The notes beneath the pieces are model-generated. The model did not search any database and was not told the origin of the DNA. It worked only from the letters and a program-made list of their open reading frames with translations. Positions 33,126 through 41,105 of a stretch of 41,172 bases of DNA are shown here, piece by piece. Origin of the DNA: Acidimicrobiaceae bacterium. Its GTDB lineage: Bacteria; Actinomycetota; Acidimicrobiia; Acidimicrobiales; UBA8592. Numbering within the stretch: position 1 is the stretch's first letter; each line of letters starts with the position of its first letter. The translations under genes were made by a program, and so were the position numbers. The stretch lies in contig PBIQ01000003.1 of the NCBI GenBank assembly GCA_002720485.1, positions 1-41,172 of the forward strand, written 5' to 3'.

Positions 33126-34310
33126 ATGGAAAATACAGTAATCCTTGCGGGAGCAAGAACTCCGATAGGTAAGCTTTCTGGCGCTCTGTCTTCGTTTTCT
33201 GGATCCGACTTGGGTGGTATCGCCATCTCTGGTGCTCTAGATCGTGCTGGGCTTTCGCCAGACATGGTGGATTACGTGATCATGGGGCAGGTTCTTCAAG
33301 CTGGTACTGGTCAAGTGACTGCACGTCAAGCTGCCTGTTCCGCTGAGATACCGATGAGCACACCTGCAATCACAATTAACAAGGTTTGTTTGTCTGGGTT
33401 GAACGCAATTTATTTAGCTGCACAAATGATCGAAAATGGCGATGCAGAAATTGTTGTTGCTGGAGGAATGGAATCGATGACAAACGCTCCTTATCTCGTA
33501 CCTAAGGCCCGAGGAGGCTACAAGTATGGAAATGCTGAAATGATGGATGTCATTCAGCATGATGGATTGTTTTGTGCCTTAGAGAAAGAACTTATGGGCG
33601 AGGGGACGGAAAGATACGCCGCTTCCGTTGATATTGCTCGGGAAAGTCAAGACATCATTGCGCAGAAATCTCATGAAAGAGCTTCTTCAGCAATTGAAAA
33701 TGGGAATTTATCCGAAGAGATCATTCAAGTTGAAATCCCACAACGACGTGGAGAACCTATTGTATTTGAGCATGATGAGGGTGTTCGACCTGGAACTGAT
33801 TTAGCGGGACTCCAAAAGCTCCGCCCTGCTTTTTCGGAAAGCGGGAACATTACTGCTGGGAATGCTAGTCAAATCTCTGATGGTGGTTCTGCTGTTGTGG
33901 TGACCTCTCGTGATGTAGCTGATCGGCTTTCTGCCCAACCTTTGGCTGAGTTGGTTTCATATGGTCAAGTTGCTGGACCAGATACTAGTTTGCTCACGCA
34001 ACCATCTCGTGCGATTTCAGATGCTCTCGCGAAAGGTCAGCTGACGTTATCAGATATTGATCTCTTTGAAATCAATGAGGCATTTGCTGCTGTGTCTGTT
34101 GCCTCAATGTCAGATCTGGGAATTGACGATTCTGCGGTAAACGTTAACGGAGGTGCGATTGCTCTGGGTCATCCGATCGGGATGTCTGGAAACCGTCTAG
34201 CGCTCACGCTTGCGTATCAACTTCGTCGTCAAGGCGGTGGAATGGGAGTCGCTGCCCTGTGTGGTGGAGGCGGACAAGGCGATGCATTGATTTTGAAGAC
34301 GGCGAGTTAA
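33126..34310 (+). CDS. Acetyl-CoA C-acetyltransferase (thiolase)
   Basis: This 394-residue thiolase makes acetoacetyl-CoA from two acetyl-CoA or cleaves 3-ketoacyl-CoA. The acyl-accepting Cys is C88 in NKVCLSGLNAI. EINEAFAAVS, the catalytic His in NGGAIALGHPIGMSGNR and the second Cys in ALCGGGGQGDA are all present. Length and motifs fit the biosynthetic/degradative acetyl-CoA acetyltransferase group. An AGGAG just before the ATG at 33126 decides the start over a GTG two codons upstream. Divergent from mce. Whether it works in fatty-acid breakdown or ketone/polyester metabolism cannot be told. Confidence 0.93.
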   Translation: MENTVILAGARTPIGKLSGALSSFSGSDLGGIAISGALDRAGLSPDMVDYVIMGQVLQAGTGQVTARQAACSAEIPMSTPAITINKVCLSGLNAIYLAAQMIENGDAEIVVAGGMESMTNAPYLVPKARGGYKYGNAEMMDVIQHDGLFCALEKELMGEGTERYAASVDIARESQDIIAQKSHERASSAIENGNLSEEIIQVEIPQRRGEPIVFEHDEGVRPGTDLAGLQKLRPAFSESGNITAGNASQISDGGSAVVVTSRDVADRLSAQPLAELVSYGQVAGPDTSLLTQPSRAISDALAKGQLTLSDIDLFEINEAFAAVSVASMSDLGIDDSAVNVNGGAIALGHPIGMSGNRLALTLAYQLRRQGGGMGVAALCGGGGQGDALILKTAS

Positions 34311-34417
34311 ACTAGATCCGCTATTTCACATTTATTAGTGAAGATAACGCAAATATTACGTCTGGATTCAATGGATCCATAGGTTTTATGGTCTTTAAAG
34401 TCGCTAAATTAGCCTAT

Positions 34418-34446
34418 TTGACAACATAATTGTCGTAATGTAACAT
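34418..34446 (+). promoter_or_regulatory. Candidate promoter in the thiolase-recR gap
   Basis: TTGACA (34418-34423) is followed after 17 bases by TAACAT (34441-34446). The -35 box is a perfect match with the ideal spacer, while the -10 is four of six. It points into the region of stems that ends at 34643. An alternative -10 (TAAAAC near 34484) would place the GTAAC repeat about 47 bases upstream of transcription start, a position typical for an activator. Confidence 0.45.
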
Positions 34447-34455
34447 AAATGTAAC
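34440..34455. promoter_or_regulatory. GlnR-box-like repeat GTAAC-n6-GTAAC
   Basis: GTAAC (34440-34444), six bases ATAAAT, then GTAAC (34451-34455). This is an exact fit to the actinobacterial GlnR half-site GTnAC and to its 6-base spacing. A glnR-type gene is in the same window. An exact 10-base match like this is expected by chance well under once in a window this size, but I did not score every site. Confidence 0.5.
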
Positions 34456-34493
34456 TTTAGAGTTGGTTTCACCCACAGGATCGTAAAACAAGA

Positions 34494-34643
34494 GGCTTTT
34501 TCTCTTTAAAGATACGCTCTTCGAGTGAAAGATATCCCCAATTCTTCTGGACAAAATGCAACACTCAAACAACTGCGATGCACCCCTCCCACCGCAGGTG
34601 ACTGGCGAGAACCACCAACTCGTCAGTCACGTGAGTGTTTTTT
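34494..34643 (+). ncRNA. Candidate structured small RNA with C-rich loops
   Basis: Several stems are visible on the plus strand. The last is a 12-bp hairpin (34598-34609 with 34619-34630, one G-T pair, loop AACCACCAA). Before it is CTGCG/CGCAG (34573-34577 with 34593-34597), closing a C-rich loop ATGCACCCCTCCCAC. An outer stem ACACTC/GAGTGT (34561-34566 with 34633-34638) encloses both and is followed directly by a T run (34638-34643), like an intrinsic terminator. An upstream CGCTC-TTC-GAGTG hairpin lies at 34515-34527. The C-rich loops could pair with ribosome-binding sites and recall the actinobacterial 6C RNA, though the run of six C is broken here. The 5' end is a guess from the promoter candidates. 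Confidence 0.5.
34598..34643 (+). terminator. Strong hairpin followed by T run
   Basis: A 12-bp stem GTGACTGGCGAG/CTCGTCAGTCAC with a nine-base loop is followed by GTGAGTG and six T. It would stop transcription from the thiolase side or from the small-RNA candidate before it runs into recR on the opposite strand. Confidence 0.6.
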
Positions 34644-34662
34644 AAAGGCCCATTTTGGGAAC

Positions 34663-35271
34663 TTAATCAACTTCAACTTGGCGTCTACCTTCCAGAGCTC
34701 TCCCAAGAGTTAATTCATCCGCATATTCAAGATCGCCACCAACAGGTAGGCCACTCGCAATTCTGGTAACTGACAAACCTAGAGGCTCTAGTAACCGAGC
34801 AAGGTACATGGCGGTTGCTTCACCTTCAATATTGGGATTCGTGCATAGAATCACCTCTGAAATAGGGTCTTCTTGAAGCCGGGCGAGTAATTCCTTTACT
34901 CGGAGCTGTTCAGGACCTATTCCATCAATGGGGTTAATCGCGCCTTGTAGAACATGGTAGAAGCCCTTATATTCCTGAGTTCTTTCAACAGCAACAATGT
35001 CTCTTGGTTCTTCAACTACACAGACCTGCGTGGGGTCCCGTCTAGAGTCAGCACAAATTTCACAAATTGCTTCATCGCTCATGTTGAAGCACTTCTCGCA
35101 AAATCGTACTTTCTCCTTCGCTTCACGAATAGCAGTTGAAAGCCGGATCGCATCCTCTTCAGCTAACTTCACCAGATGGAAGGCAATACGTTGAGCTGAC
35201 TTAGGGCCTACTCCGGGCAACTTTCCTAATTCATCTATAAGCGTTTGAACTGCTGGCGTGTAGATACTCAC
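34663..35271 (-). CDS. recR: Recombination mediator protein RecR
   Basis: RecR works with RecF/RecO to load RecA at gaps in DNA. The 202-residue protein has the N-terminal helix-hairpin-helix ([19 protein letters not shown]), a Cys4 zinc finger ([18 protein letters not shown]), a TOPRIM domain ([21 protein letters not shown]), and the C-terminal Walker-B-like stretch. Length is standard. It probably starts at a GTG at 35271 with GGAG upstream. It follows dnaX by 45 bases on the same strand. The ybaB gene, often placed between dnaX and recR, is absent from this position. Confidence 0.96.
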   Translation of the reverse strand: MSIYTPAVQTLIDELGKLPGVGPKSAQRIAFHLVKLAEEDAIRLSTAIREAKEKVRFCEKCFNMSDEAICEICADSRRDPTQVCVVEEPRDIVAVERTQEYKGFYHVLQGAINPIDGIGPEQLRVKELLARLQEDPISEVILCTNPNIEGEATAMYLARLLEPLGLSVTRIASGLPVGGDLEYADELTLGRALEGRRQVEVD

Positions 35272-35316
35272 AAACCCTCTCCAAACTGATCAGAATTAGC
35301 TCGGTTACGATTCTCC

Positions 35317-36957
35317 TTATTCATCATCGACGATCTTTGCACCTGGAAAGCTATCTACGACTAAGGAAAGTCCATCGCCTGCTGTTGCCTCAGCATCGTC
35401 TAGAGAATCCTGATCTAGATCTTCATCATTATTTATGGTTATCGAAGTCTGTCTCTCTTGTTGCTGCCTTGTCTCTGCCCCTCCGGAATCAACAACAAGA
35501 TTCACACTAGTTTTTCGATGCAATTTTTCTGACAGTGACTCTTCAACTTCACTAAGACACTCGGCGCACCGATCACGGTGGATTTCATTAGGTAAGGCAA
35601 AGACAACGCCATCGGTGTCAACAGAGATGAACCTACCTCCGCTAAAACGTGCCTTTGCCTTTCCAGATAAGCTTTTTTTAATGTCAGGCCATACTGACTC
35701 CACTTCTTGCAAAGAAGGGAGGTTTTCCTCGATAGGGTTAACTTTCTTAATTGGAGGCGTGTTTTGGTCCGGCAGAGGAGATATATCTTCATTTTCTATA
35801 TCTGAAGTGGCTTCATCCGCAGGTAAAGAGTTACTTATGAAAGGGCCATCGAGCTCTTGTAGGTGCCGCTCGATTCTTTCCAAACGACTCAAGACCACTT
35901 CAGAATCAGTTTGTAGTTTCGGGTGTGAAAGTTTAAGGACAGCTACCTCAAGGTCAATTCTGGGGTCGGGAGATTGACGCATCCCTACCAGAGCGCTACC
36001 GATGGTTTCAAGTGACCTAGTTATTGTGGCTAGTGGCATCCGCTCAGAAAGATTCTTCGAGATTTCTGCTTGATGATCAGAAAGGTGGTCGGGCGAATTT
36101 CCCATAGCTGTAAGAAAGGTATTTCGAAGTCGGTCTATGAGAATTTCTCCTATAACTCGAGGGGGACGGCCTGATTGAATCGCCTTACTTAAACCGCTTA
36201 TGACCACGTTTGGATCTCCAAGGACTATTCCTTCGAGAACCTCGTCGACAGCTGTATCATCATCAGGAGTTCCACCTCTAGCAAGTGTTTGTTCTAATGC
36301 AGATAAGGCATCACGAGCTGAACCGCCACCTACTCGTAAGACATAGTCGATCATTTCGTCGGTTACAGTAAGACCAGCATCATCAGCTACCCAGCGAAGG
36401 TGTTCTCCTAAAAGGTTCGCGGGAATCAATTCGAATTCAAAGTGCTGCGTTCTGCTTCGGATTGTTGAAACAACCTTTTGTGGTTCAGTTGTTGCAAGTA
36501 CAAAAACAACATGGCTAGGAGGTTCCTCTAAGGTCTTCAGTAATGCGTTCTCAGCGCCAGATGTCAACATATGGACTTCATCAAGTATGTAAACTTTCGT
36601 TCGTCCAGGTGAACCAAGCGCAACTTTTGAAATAAGGTCGCGAATAGCTTCAACCCCGTTATTCGAGGCAGCATCTAATTCATGGAGGTCATAGGAACTA
36701 CCCTCAGCAAAAGAGAGGCAGGAATCGCATTTACAACATGGCTCACCGTCATCTTCAAGAGAGGTGCAGTTCAACGCTTTTCCGAGTATTCGGGCGGTGC
36801 TGGTCTTCCCAGTTCCCCTTGGCCCACTAAACAGATAGGCGTGACCTACACGGTTATCAGCGATTGCATTCTTCAATGCGGTGACAACATGTTCTTGTCC
36901 AACCAATTCATTAAATCGGCCTGACCGGTACCGACGATAAAGGGATTGATATGCCAT
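35317..36957 (-). CDS. dnaX: DNA polymerase III subunit gamma/tau
   Basis: This is the clamp-loader ATPase of the replicative polymerase. The 546-residue protein has Walker A GPRGTGKTST (45-54), a zinc module (C64, C74/C75, C77, C80), the Walker B region VYILDEVHML, the SRT motif in IRSRTQHFEF, and sensor 2 in GGSARDALSALEQ. A variable acidic C-terminal part (about 375-546) replaces tau domains IV-V and is less conserved, as in other actinobacteria. It lies between the SRP RNA gene and recR, all on the minus strand, a common arrangement. I did not check for a programmed frameshift that would make gamma. Confidence 0.95.
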   Translation of the reverse strand: MAYQSLYRRYRSGRFNELVGQEHVVTALKNAIADNRVGHAYLFSGPRGTGKTSTARILGKALNCTSLEDDGEPCCKCDSCLSFAEGSSYDLHELDAASNNGVEAIRDLISKVALGSPGRTKVYILDEVHMLTSGAENALLKTLEEPPSHVVFVLATTEPQKVVSTIRSRTQHFEFELIPANLLGEHLRWVADDAGLTVTDEMIDYVLRVGGGSARDALSALEQTLARGGTPDDDTAVDEVLEGIVLGDPNVVISGLSKAIQSGRPPRVIGEILIDRLRNTFLTAMGNSPDHLSDHQAEISKNLSERMPLATITRSLETIGSALVGMRQSPDPRIDLEVAVLKLSHPKLQTDSEVVLSRLERIERHLQELDGPFISNSLPADEATSDIENEDISPLPDQNTPPIKKVNPIEENLPSLQEVESVWPDIKKSLSGKAKARFSGGRFISVDTDGVVFALPNEIHRDRCAECLSEVEESLSEKLHRKTSVNLVVDSGGAETRQQQERQTSITINNDEDLDQDSLDDAEATAGDGLSLVVDSFPGAKIVDDE

Positions 36958-37032
36958 GTAGGAATCCTAGTCTTGCTATAGGTCATCAGGTGAAGTAATC
37001 GGAGTTCTACGCAAATATTTCTACAAATTAAA

Positions 37033-37170
37033 ACATCCGTTCCCGAAAGTGACGATCAGGCTACCTGCGGCACATCTGTGATTCCGCTGAGAGCTGCTGC
37101 CTTCCGGCCCTGACTCGGTTCACGGGCACTGATTGCACAGAACCCAATCGTCACATTCCGAAACGGATGT
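37033..37170 (-). ncRNA. ffs: Signal recognition particle RNA
   Basis: The minus strand contains the conserved SRP RNA apical domain: CCGTGAACCGAGTCAGG, then GCCGGAAGGCAGCAGC, with the symmetric and asymmetric loops that bind Ffh and the GGAA-type tetraloop region. The ends pair well: ACATCCGTT at 37170-37162 with AACGGATGT at 37041-37033, and GTGACGAT with ATCGTCAC further in. The result is a single long hairpin of about 138 bases, without an Alu domain. TTTT follows the 3' end. It is upstream of dnaX, a frequent position. Exact ends are estimated from pairing. Confidence 0.92.
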
Positions 37171-37325
37171 GATTTCCATCGTATACGGTGCAACGTATTT
37201 CGCCATTCTTGCGCGTGACTTTGAGATTTATGACCTAATTCATTACTGGAAACACTTTTGACGCGTGTGCATATTAGCATCGAGCGATAGCCTGAAAATT
37301 CATTTAGTACTCTTGAGTTCTAAAT

Positions 37326-37413
37326 GGAGGAGTGCGAGAGCGGCCGAATCGGCACGCTTGGAAAGCGTGTGTGGGGCAACCCACCGTGGGTTCGAATCCC
37401 ACCTCCTCCGCCA
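37326..37413 (+). tRNA. tRNA-Ser (anticodon GGA)
   Basis: Acceptor stem GGAGGAG/CTCCTCC, anticodon loop TTGGAAA with GGA at 37360-37362, a long variable arm (GTGTGGGGCAACCCACC) typical of serine tRNAs, T arm GTGGG-TTCGAAT-CCCAC, discriminator G and an encoded CCA (37411-37413). It reads UCC and UCU codons. Confidence 0.97.
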
Positions 37414-37424
37414 AACACTTACGG

Positions 37425-38591
37425 CTATTCGAATGCTTTATATGTTGCTTCTACGATCGCCGCTCCTCGTTCATCTCCCATGACTGAGGTGAGCATTCGA
37501 TTCATCATGTAACTAATGGTTAGGTTGTTATCCACATCATTGATGATCAAAGAACCTCCCCAACCACCCCAAAAACATACGCGCCCGTCTTTACGAAGAA
37601 ATGGAAGGTCATCAACTGGTAGACCATATCCAATCCCGAAACGTAGCGGCGTAAACAGAACAAGGTCTATTCCATTTGATTGTTCCTGAAAAATAAGATC
37701 GATGGTTTCGTCAGAAAGGAGCTTCTTTCCGTTCATCTCTCCCCCATTAGAAATAAGACCTTGAATTGCTGCAACGGATCTAGCATTTCCATGGCCATTT
37801 GCAGCGGGAACTTCTGCCTTCCTCCACCAGTCGGTCCAGGCAGAATTCGCATCTGGCGCTGGATTCATGAATGTCTTCATAGCAACTTCCGGATTCATCT
37901 TATGGACCTCCACAGCTTCTCTGAAAAGTTCAAGTTGATCTGTAGAGTCTCCGGATGGATACATTACATTGGAGATACGGTGAAATTCATCTTCGCTTAG
38001 TCCTATATGGAAATCTGCGTTGAGCGGACTAGCTATTTCTTGTGCAAAGAATGTTCCAAGACTCTGTCCAGTTACTCTTCGGACTACCTCTCCAACTAAA
38101 TGACCTTGATTTAGCATGTGATACCCTGATGCTGTTCCTGGCTCCCACCATGGTTCTTGAGTCGCTAACAGAGCCGTGGATTTTTCCCAGTCGCAGACCT
38201 CTTGCATCGTGAGTGATTCTGCCCATCCCGATATCCCTGATGTGTGTGACATGAGGTGGCGAACTTCGATTTCTTCTTTCCCATTTGCAGCGAATTCTGG
38301 CCAGTAGTCAGCTACAGGGCGGAACATGTCTAACTCTCCACGGTCGACAAGGACGAGCGCTGTGATTGCCATCATTGTTTTCGTTGTTGACCAAACATTG
38401 ACAATGGTGTCTTCTTGCCATGCCTCTGTTTTCTCCGCGCTGGTATGTCCTGCCCAGATATCAACAACCATTTCTCCTTCATGAACTACGGCGACGGAAG
38501 CTCCGACTTCGCCATGATTTTCAAAATTCGCCTGCATTGCGTCTACAACGCCACTGAAGCGATCCTCATAGTGGCCGGAAATTTCTATCAT
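37425..38591 (-). CDS. Beta-lactamase-family serine hydrolase (class C/EstB-like)
   Basis: This 388-residue protein is a serine hydrolase of the class C beta-lactamase/EstB family, without an evident signal peptide. The nucleophile motif SxxK is S68-T-T-K71 (VWSTTKTMM). The Tyr of the YxN-like motif is in SGYHMLNQG (Y157), and a Gly-rich FWGGWGGS stretch stands where KTG/HxG occurs. Cytoplasmic members of this family are usually esterases or amidases rather than antibiotic-resistance enzymes. It ends 11 bases after tRNA-Ser on the opposite strand and is divergent from the SnoaL-like gene. Substrate unknown. Confidence 0.88.
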   Translation of the reverse strand: MIEISGHYEDRFSGVVDAMQANFENHGEVGASVAVVHEGEMVVDIWAGHTSAEKTEAWQEDTIVNVWSTTKTMMAITALVLVDRGELDMFRPVADYWPEFAANGKEEIEVRHLMSHTSGISGWAESLTMQEVCDWEKSTALLATQEPWWEPGTASGYHMLNQGHLVGEVVRRVTGQSLGTFFAQEIASPLNADFHIGLSEDEFHRISNVMYPSGDSTDQLELFREAVEVHKMNPEVAMKTFMNPAPDANSAWTDWWRKAEVPAANGHGNARSVAAIQGLISNGGEMNGKKLLSDETIDLIFQEQSNGIDLVLFTPLRFGIGYGLPVDDLPFLRKDGRVCFWGGWGGSLIINDVDNNLTISYMMNRMLTSVMGDERGAAIVEATYKAFE

Positions 38592-38692
38592 CGTCTATCT
38601 CTTTCGTTAGGGAAATCGGGAAAGATTACTGTAAGTTGCTTATACACCAAGCCCCGTTGACTCACTTTAGAAGATCACTAGGAAAACGTCAC

Positions 38693-39241
38693 ATGAATCG
38701 ATTGAAACAATTAAAAAACCGATCGGAACTAATAGCTGGTAAGCGAATTCTTAAACTAGTGAGCCACACACTAGATCCTAGAAAACACGATGATCGACTT
38801 CAGAGGTTGGAAGATATCGAAGAAATACGACGATTGAAAGCAGCTTACTGTGCTGCATGTGATGATGATCATAATGGTGAAGCTGTTGCCGCCTTATTTG
38901 TAGAAGACGGAACCTGGCAACAAGCCGGAAAAATCGGGTCAGCAGGGATAGAACCAAAATCAGGGAGAAGTTCAATAGCTGAATTTATGTTTTCTCTTCG
39001 ATCCGCTGGCTTTATTCGCCATTCAGCTCATATGGTCACGAATCCGGTTATAGATGTTGTTGGTGATGAGGCAAAGGGTTCGTGGCGCTTTCTTATGGTG
39101 TATTCACATATTGACGGTTCTTTTGTGAGAATTATCGGACACTACGAAGATGAGTATGTCCGAAGAGAAGGAAAGTGGTATTTCCGATCGCTAATCGCTC
39201 ATGTTGAAGAGAGCGGAAGATACCTTGATAAAGAACTGTAA
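38693..39241 (+). CDS. SnoaL-like (NTF2-fold) protein
   Basis: This 182-residue protein has a basic N-terminal extension (1-45) and then a SnoaL-like NTF2-fold domain. Its features are RLEDIEEIRRLKAAYCAACDDDHNGEAVAALFVEDGTWQ, then GRSSIAEFMFSL, HSAHMVTNPVIDVVGDEAKGSWRFLM, and a final HYEDEYVRREGKWYFRSLI. The family includes cyclases, dehydratases and isomerases as well as non-catalytic proteins, so no reaction can be assigned. The frame is open upstream to 38636, but the ATG at 38693 follows an AGGA and keeps it clear of the divergent gene's promoter. Alone on its strand before tadA, with a 38-base gap. Confidence 0.78.
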   Translation: MNRLKQLKNRSELIAGKRILKLVSHTLDPRKHDDRLQRLEDIEEIRRLKAAYCAACDDDHNGEAVAALFVEDGTWQQAGKIGSAGIEPKSGRSSIAEFMFSLRSAGFIRHSAHMVTNPVIDVVGDEAKGSWRFLMVYSHIDGSFVRIIGHYEDEYVRREGKWYFRSLIAHVEESGRYLDKEL

Positions 39242-39279
39242 TCAACGTTATTGAAGACGAAGGAGATCTGACACGAGTT

Positions 39280-39732
39280 ATGGGCAGTGAAGAAGAATGG
39301 ATGCGGCTCGCGATAGCTGAAGCGAAGCTCTCTCTGGCACACAATGATATTCCGATTGGAGCACTAGTCATTTCTAACGGAGAGATAATAGCTTCACGGC
39401 ATAATGAACGAGAGTTGCAAGGAGACCCGACTGCGCATGCAGAAGTGCTTGCTATCCGAGATGCAGCTAAAGCGTTGGGAACTTCTCGTTTGGATGGAGC
39501 GACATTAGTGACAACGCTTGAACCTTGTCCTATGTGCGCGGGTGCTGCCCTTGTAGCTAGGATCAGTCACGTCGTTTTTGGGGCTGAGGACCCAAAGGCT
39601 GGTTCTTTAGGAAGTCTTTACCAGTTGGGGGGAGATCCTCGTTTGAATCATGAATTTGCTGTAACGCCAAGGGTATTGCAGGAAGAATGTGGAGATTTAC
39701 TCACTAAGTTCTTTAGTGACAAGCGTGACTGA
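39280..39732 (+). CDS. tadA: tRNA-specific adenosine deaminase TadA
   Basis: TadA deaminates the wobble adenosine of tRNA-Arg(ACG) to inosine. The 150-residue protein has the deaminase zinc site: HAE (53-55) with the catalytic Glu, and EPCPMCAGA (81-89) with Cys 83 and Cys 86, together with ARISHVVFGAEDPKAGSLGSLY typical of TadA. Length is standard. An AGGAG lies about 17 bases before the ATG, which is rather far. It may be co-transcribed with the SnoaL-like gene 38 bases upstream. Guanine/cytosine deaminases are less likely given the tRNA-deaminase-specific segments. Confidence 0.94.
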   Translation: MGSEEEWMRLAIAEAKLSLAHNDIPIGALVISNGEIIASRHNERELQGDPTAHAEVLAIRDAAKALGTSRLDGATLVTTLEPCPMCAGAALVARISHVVFGAEDPKAGSLGSLYQLGGDPRLNHEFAVTPRVLQEECGDLLTKFFSDKRD

Positions 39733-39794
39733 TGACCAGAAAAAATTTCTTCTAAAGTGCGGATTATTCTCAAGCAACAGGCACCCTAGATTTA

Positions 39795-41012
39795 GTGAAC
39801 GATTTTGATATCATCGTAATTGGTGGAGGCCCAGCAGGCGCCGCAACCGCCATACAAGCCGCAAGGGGCGGCGCGTCAGTAGCTATTTTCGAAAAAGCTC
39901 CTATCGGGCGAGATAAGGTTTGCGGGGATGGTCTCACACCAAGAGCCATTGGCGCGCTACAGGAACTTGATATTGACTTGGAAGGTATTCACAAGATTAC
40001 TGGTCTTCGAATGATCGCCGGCAAAACTCGAAGAGAGCTCAAGTGGCCAACCGGTGGAAGTTTCCCCCCTTTCGGGGCTGTCTGGACACGCAAGGAGTTA
40101 GATTCACACCTGCTTGAAACGGCTTCACAGTCAGGGGCAAAAATCTTCTACGAAACCGAAGCTGTACCTGAGTTTGTTGATAACAAGGTAATTGGAGTAA
40201 CTAACGGATCTGAGAAATGGACAGCGGATCTAGTAGTAGCTGCATCTGGAGCTCCTGGAAAAGTCGCAAGAATGCTAGGAGCAGAGAGAAAGACAGATGA
40301 GCCTTACGGACTGGCTATCAGGACATACGTTGAAAGCCCTCGCCATGCGGATGAATATTTGGAAGCGTCTCTCGCTATGCGTGACGCTAATGGAACTCCA
40401 ATACCTGGGTATGGCTGGATGTTCCCAACAGGAAATGGAACGGTGAATCTAGGAGTTGGCGCCTTGTCGACGATGAAAGGGTTCCGGAAATTAAACCTCA
40501 ATACTCTCTGTGATATTTATAGAGACTCAATAGCTGACGAGTGGGAGGTAGGCCCATACTTGGAGAAACCACGTGCTTGGCGTTTGCCGATGACGTCTCA
40601 AAAAAGGCATGGAAATGGCTGGGTCGCTGTAGGGGATGCTGCTGGTCTCATCAATCCCATGAACGGGGAAGGAATAGATTACAGTCTCGAGTCAGGAATG
40701 CTGATCTCTGACCTTTATCTCAAGGACCCGCAAACAGCTCCAGATAGATACGACAGAATCATCGGTGAAAGGTTTGATGGGTTTCTTCGAACTGGTCGAC
40801 GCTTCTCTTTTCTGATTGGGCATCCGTTAATACTTCGTTCAGGACTTAGGGTCGCGGTTTCAAATGAGTTTATGGCAAATATGACACTTCAAGTCATGGG
40901 GAACTTGGTAGATAGTTCAACTCCGGGAGCAGCTGGCAGAGTCTTACGCTTTGCTGATAAAGCTCTTACGACAGCCGATCCTTTACTCAGGCGTACCCGA
41001 GCTAAGAAATAA
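39795..41012 (+). CDS. Geranylgeranyl-reductase-family flavoprotein (menaquinone-reductase-like)
   Basis: This 405-residue FAD protein starts at a GTG. It contains DIIVIGGGPAGAATAIQAARGG for dinucleotide binding (5-26), then the characteristic DKVCGDGLTPRAIGAL stretch. The second FAD contact is GDAAGLINPMNGEGIDYSLESG. The first and third match the geranylgeranyl reductase/MenJ family, which saturates isoprenoid chains such as those of menaquinone in actinobacteria. Which isoprenoid is reduced cannot be decided from sequence. It stands alone, 62 bases after tadA, and converges with tRNA-Ser. No strong ribosome-binding site precedes the start. Confidence 0.88.
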   Translation: MNDFDIIVIGGGPAGAATAIQAARGGASVAIFEKAPIGRDKVCGDGLTPRAIGALQELDIDLEGIHKITGLRMIAGKTRRELKWPTGGSFPPFGAVWTRKELDSHLLETASQSGAKIFYETEAVPEFVDNKVIGVTNGSEKWTADLVVAASGAPGKVARMLGAERKTDEPYGLAIRTYVESPRHADEYLEASLAMRDANGTPIPGYGWMFPTGNGTVNLGVGALSTMKGFRKLNLNTLCDIYRDSIADEWEVGPYLEKPRAWRLPMTSQKRHGNGWVAVGDAAGLINPMNGEGIDYSLESGMLISDLYLKDPQTAPDRYDRIIGERFDGFLRTGRRFSFLIGHPLILRSGLRVAVSNEFMANMTLQVMGNLVDSSTPGAAGRVLRFADKALTTADPLLRRTRAKK

Positions 41013-41014
41013 TG

Positions 41015-41105
41015 TGGCGGAAGGTGTGGGATTCGAACCCACGGTGACGCTAAGCGCCACAACGGCTTTCGAGGCCGCCCCATTCGTCCGCTCTGGCAAC
41101 CTTCC
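41015..41105 (-). tRNA. tRNA-Ser (anticodon CGA)
   Basis: Minus-strand cloverleaf: acceptor GGAAGGT/ACCTTCC, anticodon loop CTCGAAA with CGA at 41071-41069, a long variable arm (TTGTGGCGCTTAGCGTCACC), T arm GTGGG-TTCGAAT-CCCAC, discriminator G and an encoded CCA (41017-41015). It reads UCG codons. Confidence 0.97.

Larger units (their letters stand above)
34311..34662. other. Gene-free stretch holding a promoter, GlnR-like box and structured RNA
   Basis: This 352-base gap lies between the convergent thiolase and recR genes. The first 100 bases hold only a short TTCAC/GTGAA inverted repeat. From 34418 there is a promoter-like sequence, a GTAAC direct repeat, and then a region with several base-paired stems ending in a T run, described in separate entries. 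A 62-codon frame from a GTG at 34525 crosses these stems and runs into recR on the other strand; I do not consider it a gene. Confidence 0.6.

Noticed and set aside
34525-34713. 62-codon open frame starting with GTG on the plus strand
   Set aside because: It crosses the stems and the T run and continues antisense into recR. There is no good ribosome-binding site and the composition is Pro/Arg-rich from the C-rich loops.
38636-38692. Upstream extension of the SnoaL-like protein
   Set aside because: The added residues look like translated promoter sequence; the ATG at 38693 has an AGGA upstream.
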